A DNA stretch of 36,634 nt from contig DHKI01000013.1 in assembly GCA_002404755.1 (NCBI GenBank), positions 42,221 through 78,854 of the forward strand, written 5' to 3'. Position 1 is the first letter of the stretch. Each line of letters begins with the position of its first letter. Made by a program: the position numbers and the translations under genes. This document shows positions 1-8,034 of this stretch, piece after piece. The notes beneath the pieces are model-generated. The model was not told the origin of the DNA. It saw only the letters and a program-made list of their open reading frames with translations, and ran no database searches. The stretch comes from Clostridiales bacterium UBA4698 (GTDB lineage: Bacteria; Bacillota; Clostridia; TANB77; UBA1234).

Positions 1-31
1 TCAGTTGCTCTACCAACTGAGCTACACTGGC
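1..31 (-). tRNA. partial tRNA, 5' half only, identity uncertain (perhaps Thr)
   Basis: Read on the minus strand, the first bases give an acceptor arm starting GCCAGTG, a TA spacer, a D-arm (GCTC, AGTTGGTA loop, GAGC) and the start of an anticodon stem (ACTGA). The window ends before the anticodon, so the amino acid cannot be read. This 5' half resembles clostridial tRNA-Thr, but that is only an impression. It lies 4 bases after tRNA-Glu in the same direction and is probably cotranscribed. Confidence 0.8.
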
Positions 32-35
32 AATA

Positions 36-110
36 TGGTGACCCGAGGGAGAGTCGAACTCCCCACTCCGCCGTGAAAGGGCGATGTCTTAACCGATTGA
101 CCATCGGGCC
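36..110 (-). tRNA. tRNA-Glu (anticodon TTC)
   Basis: On the minus strand the acceptor GGCCCGA pairs with TCGGGTC (one G-T pair). The anticodon arm has stem CGCC/GGCG and loop CTTTCAC, which gives anticodon TTC. The T-arm carries GTTCGACTC, and the CCA end is encoded. It is the middle gene of a three-tRNA cluster. Confidence 0.95.
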
Positions 111-115
111 ACATA

Positions 116-191
116 TGGTGAGCCATCGCAGATTCGAACTGCGGACAACTTGATTAAAAGTCAAGTGCTCTGCCAACTGAGCTAATGGCCC
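116..191 (-). tRNA. tRNA-Lys (anticodon TTT)
   Basis: On the minus strand the acceptor GGGCCAT pairs with ATGGCTC. The D-arm is GCTC/GAGC. The anticodon stem CTTGA/TCAAG encloses loop CTTTTAA, anticodon TTT. The T-arm has GTTCGAATC, and CCA is encoded. It is the first gene after the promoter at 234-262. Confidence 0.96.
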
Positions 192-233
192 ATATGCGTT
201 TGCTGTGCAAGTTTTACTTGCGACTGCTCTTAT

Positions 234-262
234 ATACTACTACATTTTTTTTGCTGTGTCAA
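234..262 (-). promoter_or_regulatory. sigma-A promoter of the tRNA cluster
   Basis: On the minus strand there is a perfect -35 TTGACA (257-262), a 17-base spacer and a -10 TAGTAT (234-239). It points at tRNA-Lys, whose mature 5' end is about 43 bases downstream of the -10, as expected for a short 5' leader. Confidence 0.75.
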
Positions 263-348
263 CAAAATTTTTTATAAAAATTCAAAAAAATTTCACATAG
301 TTTTAAAAGCTTGAAATATCAACAAATGAAACTGCACTATAATGAAAT

Positions 349-1068
349 TTATATTACCCAACCGCCATTAGGTGAAAGGACTTGACCAGTTATGTAACTT
401 GCTCCATCACTTGCTAAAAAGAATGCAGCATTGGCTATGTCTGATGTTTCTCCAATTCTTTCTAGTGGAATTTCGTTTCGTATTTCCTCAAATTCACTCA
501 CTGTTAGATTGCTCACCATGTCTGTCATTACTATGCCTGGAGCAATTGCATTTACTGTTATTCCTGATGGACCCACTTCTTTTGCTAATGCTTTTGTAAA
601 TCCTATTATTGCTGCTTTACTAGCAGAGTATGCAACTTCCATTGAGGCACCTACTAGTCCCCATACAGAAGATATATTAATTATTTTGCCTGATTTTTGT
701 GATATCATGTGAGGTAAAACATTTTTTGTTGTTAAGAATGTTCCTGTTACATTGACTTCGAATAGATTATTCCATTCTTCTAATGACATTTCTTGAAGTA
801 GGCAAGAAGATGAAATACCAGCATTATTTACTAATATATCAATGTGTCCGTGCTTTTCTATTGCAAAGTTAATCATCGCTTCGACGTCTTTTGGATTTGA
901 AACATTTGCTTTGAAGATTTCAACATTTTTATATTGTTTTGCGATATCTAGTGCGGCATATTCTGATTTATTGTAATTTAGTATAACATTATAGTTTTCT
1001 TTTGCAAATTTTTCTGCTATAGCTCTTCCAATTCCTCTAGAACCACCTGTTACAATTACTGTTTTCAT
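349..1068 (-). CDS. SDR-family NAD(P)H-dependent reductase, FabG-like; candidate EF-P 5-aminopentanone reductase (YmfI type)
   Basis: This 239-residue Rossmann protein is a classical short-chain dehydrogenase/reductase. It has the cofactor motif TGGSRGIG at residues 7-14, NNAG near 81-84, the catalytic serine in ISSVWG near 133, and the Tyr-x3-Lys motif in YSASK near 146-150. It ends NGGWVI, as FabG-like enzymes do. The start follows AAAGGA with 9-base spacing on the minus strand. The FabG family reduces 3-oxoacyl-ACP in fatty acid synthesis. However, the gene is alone, with no fab genes near it, and the SSxWG...GAS...YSASK pattern resembles the YmfI group, which reduces the 5-aminopentanone modification on elongation factor P. 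I cannot separate these two readings from sequence alone. It lies downstream of the CBM25-like gene on the same strand, beyond a hairpin, and may depend on readthrough. Confidence 0.85.
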   Translation of the reverse strand: MKTVIVTGGSRGIGRAIAEKFAKENYNVILNYNKSEYAALDIAKQYKNVEIFKANVSNPKDVEAMINFAIEKHGHIDILVNNAGISSSCLLQEMSLEEWNNLFEVNVTGTFLTTKNVLPHMISQKSGKIINISSVWGLVGASMEVAYSASKAAIIGFTKALAKEVGPSGITVNAIAPGIVMTDMVSNLTVSEFEEIRNEIPLERIGETSDIANAAFFLASDGASYITGQVLSPNGGWVI

Positions 1069-1106
1069 TTTATCAATCCTTTCTATCTGTGCAAAAGATA
1101 CAATAA

Positions 1107-1129
1107 AGGTCGACCTTTTGAGTCGACCT
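1107..1129 (-). terminator. hairpin terminator after the CBM25-like gene
   Basis: An 8-bp perfect stem (AGGTCGAC / GTCGACCT) with a 7-base loop lies just past the stop of the 1135-1599 gene. On the minus strand it is followed by TTTATTGTATC, a modest U-rich tail. Termination may be partial, letting some transcription reach the SDR gene. Confidence 0.55.
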
Positions 1130-1134
1130 AAAAT

Positions 1135-1599
1135 TTATTCTTTTGCGGTTTTCTTTTTTAATTCACCTGAAAAAACTTTTGGGATAGCTGTTATTATTTT
1201 ATAGAAAGCAATTCTTATTTTCTTTGCTATTAAATATGACTTCTTCAATCTAGGTACCTCAAGAGCAACTGTTTCTACTTTAGAAACAGTAACTTCCTCT
1301 TTAGAAATATTAGCTGAATAATTTTTAGCGTTGTTGTTATCCCAATTATTATTTCCATCTCTAAAACAGAAATTAATCATATCATATGATGGAGCTAAAT
1401 TAATCTCCGTCTCGTATGTATTATCATCTATCTTATCTAATTTAATCTCTTGTATATTCTCCCAAAGTAGACCGAAACCGTAGTGAACGTATATTTCATC
1501 TGTTGTTGGTGTTGCTAAATCTCCTTTGTATGTAAGTTTTGCGGTTCTTCCTTCGATTAAATTATCTGTATCAAAATAAACTTTTTCACTAACTGACAT
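1135..1599 (-). CDS. small CBM25-like carbohydrate-binding protein with basic C-terminal tail
   Basis: The protein has 154 residues when started at the ATG at 1597-1599. That ATG lies 8 bases after AAGGAG; an in-frame GTG three codons upstream overlaps the ribosome binding site and is less likely. Residues about 8-100 match the CBM25/CBM53 starch- and glycogen-binding fold pattern: VYFDTDNL, then HYGFG.LWEN, IQEIKLDKIDDNTYETEI, and the aromatic and Asn-rich end FRDGNNNWDNNNAKNY. No signal peptide or catalytic domain is present, so it is probably cytosolic. After a short linker the C-terminus (about 118-154) is a basic, amphipathic-looking segment containing AKKIRIAFYKIITAIPKVF. It might contact a membrane or a partner. 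It has its own promoter and terminator. The fold assignment is fairly confident; the role (binding storage alpha-glucan) is inference. Confidence 0.75.
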   Translation of the reverse strand: MSVSEKVYFDTDNLIEGRTAKLTYKGDLATPTTDEIYVHYGFGLLWENIQEIKLDKIDDNTYETEINLAPSYDMINFCFRDGNNNWDNNNAKNYSANISKEEVTVSKVETVALEVPRLKKSYLIAKKIRIAFYKIITAIPKVFSGELKKKTAKE

Positions 1600-1636
1600 G
1601 GTATTCACTCCTTAATTTTTATCTTTTGTTAAAATA

Positions 1637-1665
1637 ATTATATATATAATAAAATAAAACTGCAA
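1637..1665 (-). promoter_or_regulatory. sigma-A promoter of the CBM25-like gene
   Basis: On the minus strand: -35 TTGCAG (1660-1665), a 17-base spacer and a perfect -10 TATAAT (1637-1642), about 38 bases before the ATG. Confidence 0.65.
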
Positions 1666-1752
1666 TACTTTTTTTAAAAAAATGTTGTATCTTGAAAAAA
1701 TAAGTGGAATTATGAGAAAATGCCCGCAATTGTAAACTTTTGACGCGAAATA

Positions 1753-1781
1753 TTGTTTTTTATGTAATCTTATGGTAAAAT
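1753..1781 (+). promoter_or_regulatory. putative sigma-A promoter of the VanW-family gene
   Basis: -35 TTGTTT (1753-1758), a 17-base spacer and -10 TAAAAT (1776-1781), about 35 bases upstream of the ATG. A TTGACG at 1740-1745 with a poorer -10 is an alternative. Confidence 0.45.
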
Positions 1782-1815
1782 ACTTACGGAGTTTTTTAAG
1801 AAAGGTGAATGATAG

Positions 1816-3501
1816 ATGAATCAAATATTATACTCAGAAAGAAGCGGAAATGAATCAAATAAAAAAGTCATAATACTTTTGATTGCGTTAGTGATTGTTA
1901 TAATTTCTGCAATTTTTGTTATATCAGGCATGTTAAATCGCAAAATTTTGGCAAATGTTTATATTGGCGATGTGAATGTTGGTATGCAAACGCAAGAAAA
2001 GGCTAGAGAACTTCTTGAATCTGAATTTGAAGCATATAAGAACATGAAAATTAAATTGACATTGAACAACAAGGAGGAAATTTATACGGCGGATGAGCTT
2101 GGAATAAATGTTGATAGCATGCTAAACGACACGATTTCTAATGCTTATCAATATGGAAGAAATGGCAATTTCTTCGAAAATAGCTCTAGCGTTGTTAAAA
2201 GTTATTTTAATGAGAACAAAATAGCAATAAATATAGCTTTTGATGATGATAAGTTGAAGGAATCTCTTGACAAACTTGCAGGCGAAAGCGAAGAAACAGC
2301 TACTGACGATACATACGAGATACTAGATGATAAGATAGTTATAGTAAAAGGTCATGATGGAAATAAAGTCGACTTTGAACTTGCTAAACAATATATTGCT
2401 ACTGCAGTTATAAATGGTGTTGGTAATGTAAATATACCAACAGAGGATGGCAATGCGAGTAGAGTAGACTTAAAAAAATTATATGATGAGACGTATGTTG
2501 CTCCTCAAAATGCAAGTTATACTTCAGGCGAAAAATTTGAACTTATCGTAGATAAAAGCGGTAAAGATTTTGATTTGAGCGAAGCACAAATGGCTTATAA
2601 TGACGCAAAAGCAGGCGAAGAAGTAACAATTAATTTTAAAGAAATTGAGGCTAGCGTTAAAGTGGCAGATTTAGATGTGGCATTATTTAGAAATGTTTTG
2701 TCAACTTTTTCAAGCACATATGATCAAAGCGTTACAGGAAGAGTGACAAACCTTAAAGTTGCAGCAGAGAGATGCAATAACACAATTTTGTATCCAGGCG
2801 AAGAGTTTTCATATAACAAGGCTCTAGGTACAAGAACTGTTGCTAATGGGTTTGCTCCTGGTCATTCGTTTGCAGGTGGAAAAGTTGTTACAACAATAGG
2901 CGGTGGAATATGTCAAGTATCTTCTGCATTATATAATGTTGTTCTAGAAGCTGATTTAGAAGTAACAAATAGAGTTGCACATGGTTTATATGTTGAATAT
3001 GTAAAACCTAGTTTAGATGCAACTGTTGTTGATGGAGCTATTGATTTTAAATTCAAAAATAATAGAAAATATCCTGTAAAAATTGGTGCGAAAGCGGAAA
3101 ATGGTGTTGTTACAGTAACTTTATATGGAATAAAAGAAGAAAATGAGCCAATTATAGAGATTGAATCTGTTGTATTGGAAACAATACCATACAAGACTGT
3201 AAATGAGAATGATTCTTCGATGAAAGCGGGAACATCAAAAGTTGTTCAAGACCCAGTTAATGGCTATGTTTCAGAGGCGTATAGAATTGAAAAAGATGCT
3301 TCTGGAAATGTGATTTCAAGAACACTTATATCAAAAGATAGATATGCAGCAACTAATAAAATTATTAAAATTGGAACAAAGGCTGAACCAACACCAGTGC
3401 CAACACCAACACCAACGCCTACACCTGAGTATTCAGATGAGAACGAAAGAGATTTGCCACCAGGATGGGATTCACCAGAAAGCCCATATGGTAGGTCTTA
3501 A
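1816..3501 (+). CDS. VanW-family membrane-anchored wall protein with G5-like domain
   Basis: The protein has 561 residues. A short cytosolic N-terminus is followed by one membrane segment (about 18-40), then a long extracellular part. Residues about 50-300 look like the repeated PG_binding_4 region that usually precedes VanW. The VanW domain (about 306-435) has its hallmark PGEEFSYN, GGKVVTTIGGGICQVSSALYN (Cys near 366) and a histidine in AHGLYVEYV. Residues about 445-525 resemble a G5 domain (ETIPYKTVNENDSSMKAGTSKV). The tail is a Pro/Thr repeat (PTPVPTPTPTPTP) followed by an acidic end. VanW is widespread in Clostridia. Its biochemical role is not established beyond the cell-wall association of its partner domains. 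The protein probably acts on or binds peptidoglycan outside the membrane. It is divergent from the CBM25-like gene and has no clear terminator before ywlE. Confidence 0.88.
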   Translation: MNQILYSERSGNESNKKVIILLIALVIVIISAIFVISGMLNRKILANVYIGDVNVGMQTQEKARELLESEFEAYKNMKIKLTLNNKEEIYTADELGINVDSMLNDTISNAYQYGRNGNFFENSSSVVKSYFNENKIAINIAFDDDKLKESLDKLAGESEETATDDTYEILDDKIVIVKGHDGNKVDFELAKQYIATAVINGVGNVNIPTEDGNASRVDLKKLYDETYVAPQNASYTSGEKFELIVDKSGKDFDLSEAQMAYNDAKAGEEVTINFKEIEASVKVADLDVALFRNVLSTFSSTYDQSVTGRVTNLKVAAERCNNTILYPGEEFSYNKALGTRTVANGFAPGHSFAGGKVVTTIGGGICQVSSALYNVVLEADLEVTNRVAHGLYVEYVKPSLDATVVDGAIDFKFKNNRKYPVKIGAKAENGVVTVTLYGIKEENEPIIEIESVVLETIPYKTVNENDSSMKAGTSKVVQDPVNGYVSEAYRIEKDASGNVISRTLISKDRYAATNKIIKIGTKAEPTPVPTPTPTPTPEYSDENERDLPPGWDSPESPYGRS

Positions 3502-3510
3502 AATATTAAG

Positions 3511-3538
3511 TTGAAAAAGATGATATTTATTGTATAAT
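3511..3538 (+). promoter_or_regulatory. sigma-A promoter of ywlE-rpiB
   Basis: -35 TTGAAA (3511-3516), a 16-base spacer and perfect -10 TATAAT (3533-3538) with an upstream TG (extended -10). It lies 28 bases before the ATG of the phosphatase gene. Confidence 0.7.
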
Positions 3539-3566
3539 TAGGAAAGTATATGATAGGAGGTAACAA

Positions 3567-4025
3567 ATGAAAAAAATAATGTTTGTTTGTGCAGGAAATA
3601 CATGTAGAAGTGCAATGGCAGAACAACTTTTTTTAAAGAAAATTAAAGAAAGAAATTTACAAGATAAATTTTCAGTTCGTTCTGCTGGTATAATTGGTTT
3701 TTCAAATGCTGCGTCACCAGACGAGGTGAGAAAAGTTATGATGGACGAGTACGGCATAGATATATCAGCACATAGGGCGAGAAGAGTAAATGAGAAAGAT
3801 GTAGACGAAATGGATTTGATTTTAACTATGACAAAAGGTCAAGTAATTGGACTTCTTGGTGTAAGTCTTGATTCTAAAGGTAAGACATATCCTTTAAAAG
3901 AGTATGTTGGCTTGACAGGAAATATCGACGACCCTTTTGGCGAATCATTAGAAGTGTATTCTGCGTGTGCAAAAGAATTAAATCATTGTATAGATTTACT
4001 ATTGGATAAGGAGGTAAAAGAATGA
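3567..4025 (+). CDS. ywlE: low-molecular-weight phosphatase, probable protein arginine phosphatase
   Basis: This 152-residue protein is a typical LMW phosphatase. The P-loop CAGNTCRS (Cys8 to Arg14, the CX5R motif) lies at the N-terminus, and the general acid Asp is in DPFG near residue 122. Thr follows Asn in the P-loop (GNT). In the YwlE group this Thr favours phosphoarginine over phosphotyrosine, where Ile is usual. The start is backed by AGGAGG, 6 bases upstream of the ATG. The stop overlaps the rpiB start by 4 bases (ATGA), so the two are translationally coupled. The ywlE-rpiB pairing is also found in Bacillus, which supports the assignment. YwlE would reverse McsB-type arginine phosphorylation of proteins. 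A plain tyrosine phosphatase is the alternative. Confidence 0.88.
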   Translation: MKKIMFVCAGNTCRSAMAEQLFLKKIKERNLQDKFSVRSAGIIGFSNAASPDEVRKVMMDEYGIDISAHRARRVNEKDVDEMDLILTMTKGQVIGLLGVSLDSKGKTYPLKEYVGLTGNIDDPFGESLEVYSACAKELNHCIDLLLDKEVKE

Positions 4026-4459
4026 TTGCGATTGGGGCTGATCATGGAGGATACCTATTGAAAGATGAAATTATCAAAGAGTTTGAAGGAAAAATAGAGT
4101 TTAAGGATTTTGGTACATTTTCGACAGAATCTGTGAATTATCCTGAAATAGCTTTTAAAACTGCTGAAAGTGTTGCGAGTGGCGAGTGCGAGGCAGGAAT
4201 TTTAATTTGTCGTAGTGGAATTGGTATGGATATTGCCGCAAATAAAGTAAAAGGAATAAGATGTGCAAATGTTGCAACGACGAAAGCAGCAAGACTTTGT
4301 AAGGAACATAACAATGCAAATATGATTGCACTTGCTGCTGATGAGCTAACAATTGAGGCAGCAAAAGAAATAGTTTATATTTGGCTTAACAGTGAGTTCT
4401 TGGGTGGTAGACACCAAACAAGAGTTGATATGATAACAGAGTACGAGAATAAAAAGTAA
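4022..4459 (+). CDS. rpiB: ribose-5-phosphate isomerase B
   Basis: This 145-residue protein of the RpiB/LacA/LacB family interconverts ribose 5-phosphate and ribulose 5-phosphate in the pentose phosphate pathway. It opens with IGADHGGYLLK (Asp and His near 7-8). The active-site Cys is near 63 in ICRSGIGMDIAANKVKGIRCA, where most family members have GTG or GSG before IGM. The C-terminal RHQTRVDMI segment closes the phosphate site. Length is normal. It overlaps ywlE by 4 bases, and an upstream GGAGG within ywlE serves as its ribosome binding site. The rpe gene of the same pathway is also in this window (12775-13407). Confidence 0.95.
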   Translation: MIAIGADHGGYLLKDEIIKEFEGKIEFKDFGTFSTESVNYPEIAFKTAESVASGECEAGILICRSGIGMDIAANKVKGIRCANVATTKAARLCKEHNNANMIALAADELTIEAAKEIVYIWLNSEFLGGRHQTRVDMITEYENKK

Positions 4460-4498
4460 GGAGGAGAGCAATTTGCGATTAGCAAGTTGTGAGGAATT

Positions 4499-6721
4499 AT
4501 GGTAATTAATAGTATAATAGCTTTTGTTTTGGCAGCTTTATCTTCGGCAATTTTTGCTCCGATGACAATAAAACTTGCATTTAAGGTTGGTGCGATAGAT
4601 ATACCAAAAGATGCAAGAAAGATTCATGCAAAACCAATGCCAAGAATTGGTGGTTTGTCATTTATATTAGCATTTTTTATAGCAGTTTTATTTGTTTTAC
4701 TTACTAGCAATGTTTCTAATATGCCGAATTTATTTGGCTTTTTCCTAGGAGCAGGCATAGTAGCAGCTGTTGGCTTTATAGATGATACAAAAAATATAAA
4801 GCCGTGGATGAAATTTTTAGGACAATCAATTGGTGCAATTTGTGTTATTGCAAGTGGACTTAGAATTTGTTATATCAATATCCCATTTCTAGTTTTATAT
4901 GGACTTAATGATGTGCTTTCAATAATAATAACTTATTTTTGGCTTGTTGGTGTTACAAACGCAATAAATTTGATTGATGGATTAGATGGGCTTGCAACTG
5001 GTGTTTCAGCAATTTCAACATTATCATTACTTGTTATCTTTATTCTAAATGGTGCAAGCGAGATTGCTGTAGTTTTAGTAGCAGCACTACTTGGTGGATT
5101 GATTGGATTTTTGCCATACAATTTTAATCCTGCTAAAACTTTTATGGGAGATGCTGGTTCAAACTTTTTAGGATTTGTTTTAGCAACACTTTCTATGATT
5201 GGTCTTGCTAAGACATATACTGTAATGACTATTGTATTACCAGTAGTAATACTTGGTCTTCCAATATTTGATACACTTTTTGCTATCTGCAGAAGACTTG
5301 CACATCATAAATCTATAATGCAAGCAGATAGAGGTCATATACATCATAGACTTATTGATGCAGGACTTTCTCAAAGACAAGCTGTTGTTATATTGTACGC
5401 AATTACAGCTCTTTTAGGAATTTTTGCTGTAATAATTTTAGAAAGCGATATTTGGAAGATTGTTGCACTTGCTATGATACTTGCTATTTTGTCAGTGCTA
5501 GGTTCAAGAGATATATTTAATGCTAGAAAGGAAAATCAAACTATGAATTTAAAAACTAAAGAAGAAATAAAACCAAAATCAGATAGATTAAAAGTTATGC
5601 TAGTATTTGGTACAAGACCTGAGGCTATTAAAATGTGTCCACTTGTACAACATTTAAAAGAACATAAAGAGATCGACACGGTTGTATGCGTTACAGCACA
5701 GCATAGACAAATGTTAGACCAAGTTTTAGAGGCATTTAATATTAAGCCAGATTACGATTTGAATGTAATGAAAGATTGCCAAACACTTACTCACATAACA
5801 TCAAAAGTTTTAGAAGGTTTAACAGAAGTTATAAATAAAGAAAATCCGGACATAGTACTAGTTCACGGAGATACAACTACAACATTTGCAGCAGCACTTG
5901 CAGCTTTTTACACAAAAACAAGAGTTGGACATGTTGAGGCTGGTCTTAGAACTTATGACAAGTATTCACCATATCCGGAAGAGATGAACAGAAAACTTGT
6001 AACTCAAATAGCAGATTTATATTTTGCACCAACACAAAACAATAAGAACAACTTATTAAAAGAAATGATACCAAATGATGAAATATATATAACAGGAAAT
6101 ACGGTTATTGATGCTTTAAAAACTACTGTTAGAAGTGATTATAAATTTGAACATCCAGTTCTTTCGAAGCTTGATTTTAATAAAAAAGTTATATTCATGA
6201 CAGCGCATAGAAGAGAAAATTTAGGTGAACCTCTTCGTAATATTTGTCTTGCAGTTAAAGAATTAGCAGAAAAGAATAAAGATATTGAAGTTGTATATCC
6301 AGTTCATTTAAATCCAGTAGTACAAAATACTGCAAAAGAAATACTTGGAAACACAAAGAATGTACATCTAATTGAACCATTAGATGTTATAACTACTCAT
6401 AATTTAATTAACAGATCATACATGGTTCTTACAGACTCTGGTGGAATTCAAGAAGAAGCACCTTCTCTTGGAAAACCAGTATTAGTATTAAGAAGAGAAA
6501 CAGAAAGACCAGAAGCTGTAACAGCAGGAACTGTAAAGATTGTTGGAACAGATAAAGAATTGATAGTAGAAGAAGCTACAAAACTATTAACAGACAAAGA
6601 AGAGTATGCAAAGATGAGCAAAGCTACAAACCCTTATGGGGACGGACTTGCTTGTGATAGGATTGTAAAGGCTATCGAGTACTATTTTGGAGTATCTACT
6701 GAAAAACCAACAGATATGTAA
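4499..6721 (+). CDS. fusion: GlcNAc-1-phosphate transferase (TagO/WecA) + UDP-GlcNAc 2-epimerase (MnaA/WecB)
   Basis: A single 740-residue frame holds two enzymes that are normally separate. Residues 1 to about 340 form a multi-spanning polyprenyl-phosphate GlcNAc-1-P transferase, with PRIGGLSF, the catalytic pair in DDTKNIKPW, NAINLIDGLDG, KTFMGDAGSNFLG and the cytosolic HIHHRLI motif of the WecA/TagO branch. After a charged linker (about 340-362), residues about 364-735 form a non-hydrolysing UDP-GlcNAc 2-epimerase, with FGTRPEAIK, HGDTTTT, HVEAGLRT, EEMNRK, the histidine in TAHRREN (near 570) and SGGIQEEAP. Together they would start the teichoic acid linkage unit: TagO makes GlcNAc-PP-undecaprenol and MnaA supplies UDP-ManNAc for the next step. 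No frameshift or internal stop separates the halves. The ATG has only a weak GAGGA close upstream, and a short overlapping leader frame may couple its translation. Confidence 0.92.
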   Translation: MVINSIIAFVLAALSSAIFAPMTIKLAFKVGAIDIPKDARKIHAKPMPRIGGLSFILAFFIAVLFVLLTSNVSNMPNLFGFFLGAGIVAAVGFIDDTKNIKPWMKFLGQSIGAICVIASGLRICYINIPFLVLYGLNDVLSIIITYFWLVGVTNAINLIDGLDGLATGVSAISTLSLLVIFILNGASEIAVVLVAALLGGLIGFLPYNFNPAKTFMGDAGSNFLGFVLATLSMIGLAKTYTVMTIVLPVVILGLPIFDTLFAICRRLAHHKSIMQADRGHIHHRLIDAGLSQRQAVVILYAITALLGIFAVIILESDIWKIVALAMILAILSVLGSRDIFNARKENQTMNLKTKEEIKPKSDRLKVMLVFGTRPEAIKMCPLVQHLKEHKEIDTVVCVTAQHRQMLDQVLEAFNIKPDYDLNVMKDCQTLTHITSKVLEGLTEVINKENPDIVLVHGDTTTTFAAALAAFYTKTRVGHVEAGLRTYDKYSPYPEEMNRKLVTQIADLYFAPTQNNKNNLLKEMIPNDEIYITGNTVIDALKTTVRSDYKFEHPVLSKLDFNKKVIFMTAHRRENLGEPLRNICLAVKELAEKNKDIEVVYPVHLNPVVQNTAKEILGNTKNVHLIEPLDVITTHNLINRSYMVLTDSGGIQEEAPSLGKPVLVLRRETERPEAVTAGTVKIVGTDKELIVEEATKLLTDKEEYAKMSKATNPYGDGLACDRIVKAIEYYFGVSTEKPTDM

Positions 6722-6737
6722 AACAAAGGAGAAAAGC

Positions 6738-8015
6738 ATGAATTCAAGAGAATTAGCATTGAATATTTTATACAAAGTTGAATTTGGCGAGGGCTATGCA
6801 AACATAGAAATCGATAAAGAATTTAATAAATCGGATTTAATAGATTTAGATAAAGCGTTAGCATCAGAGATTGTATATGGCGTTTTAACTTGGAAGATAA
6901 CTATAGATGAAATAATAAAGATGCATTCAAGCATAAAAATGCAAAAGATATCACCATGGATTTTAAATATTTTAAGAATTGGAATTTATCAAATTGTATT
7001 TTTAGATAGGATTCCGGAGAGTGCGGCAGTAAATGAAAGTGTTAAATTAGCAAAAAAATATGGACATGAAATGTCTGCAAAATTTGTTAATGCAATATTA
7101 AGAAAGATAGACAAAAATGAAATGGATAAATTACTTGAATATCTTTCAACAAAAGCACTTTTAGAAGATGAGATAATTTCTATAGTAACATCACATCCGC
7201 TTTGGCTAGTGGATGAGCTTTTAAAAGAGTATGACAAAAAGTTTGTCACAGAACTTTTAAATGCAAACAATATAAAACCAGATATAACAATCAGAGCAAA
7301 TTTGTTAAAAACAAGCAGAGATGATTTGTTCAATTTGTTAAGACTTAAAAGAGTTGATTGCAGAAAAGGCAATTTACAAGATAGCATAAAGGTGAAAAAA
7401 TTAACCGATTTTGGAACACAACTGTATACAGTTCAAGATGAAGCTGCACAGCTTGCATGTTTAAAACTTGATCCAAAGCCGGGCGAAAAAATATTAGATG
7501 CTTGTAGTGCCCCGGGTGGAAAAACAACATATATAGCACAACTTATGGAAAACAAGGGAAGAGTTGATGCTTGGGATATACATCCTCACAGAGTAAGACT
7601 CGTAGAAGAGGCGGCGAAGACATTAGGAATAGATATTATAAAGGCTAATGTTAAAAATGCTACTGAATACACTACAGCATTTAATGGGCATTATGATAGA
7701 ATTTTGCTTGACGTGCCATGTACAGGTATTGGTGTAATAAGAAAGAAACCAGATATAAAATGGACTAGAAAAGCAGAAGATATAGATGAAATGGTAGAAA
7801 TTCAATCACAAATATTAGACACATGTTCAGAATATCTTAGAACTGGTGGAAGACTTGTTTATAGCACTTGCACAGTTTTCAAAAGAGAAAACGAAGAGCA
7901 AATTGAAAGATTTTTAATGAAGCATACTGAGTATAAATTGTTAGAAAAAATAAATTTATATCCACACATAAATGATACAGATGGATTTTTTATAGCAGTA
8001 TTACAAAGACTATAA
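6738..8015 (+). CDS. rsmB: 16S rRNA (cytosine-967-C5)-methyltransferase
   Basis: The protein has 425 residues from the ATG at 6738, which follows AAAGGAG; a longer in-frame extension into the previous gene has no ribosome binding site. The N-terminal NusB-like RNA-binding domain (about 1-135) includes LALNILYKVEFGEGYAN. The C-terminal Rossmann methyltransferase has the SAM motif DACSAPGGKTTYIA (near 254), the motif IV cysteine in DVPCTG (Cys328) and the motif VI cysteine in YSTCTVF (Cys378), the two cysteines of m5C enzymes. It methylates 16S rRNA using SAM in the cytosol. It heads an rsmB-rlmN pair that leads into prpC-prkC-rsgA-rpe, a familiar Firmicute order (usually with fmt and def upstream, absent here). 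Confidence 0.95.
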   Translation: MNSRELALNILYKVEFGEGYANIEIDKEFNKSDLIDLDKALASEIVYGVLTWKITIDEIIKMHSSIKMQKISPWILNILRIGIYQIVFLDRIPESAAVNESVKLAKKYGHEMSAKFVNAILRKIDKNEMDKLLEYLSTKALLEDEIISIVTSHPLWLVDELLKEYDKKFVTELLNANNIKPDITIRANLLKTSRDDLFNLLRLKRVDCRKGNLQDSIKVKKLTDFGTQLYTVQDEAAQLACLKLDPKPGEKILDACSAPGGKTTYIAQLMENKGRVDAWDIHPHRVRLVEEAAKTLGIDIIKANVKNATEYTTAFNGHYDRILLDVPCTGIGVIRKKPDIKWTRKAEDIDEMVEIQSQILDTCSEYLRTGGRLVYSTCTVFKRENEEQIERFLMKHTEYKLLEKINLYPHINDTDGFFIAVLQRL

Positions 8016-8034
8016 ATAAAAAGGATTTGATAAA

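Noticed and set aside
3394..3432. Short tandem CCAACA-like repeat near the end of the VanW gene
   Set aside because: It encodes a Pro/Thr linker, a common wall-spanning low-complexity segment; in frame and not a mobile or CRISPR repeat.
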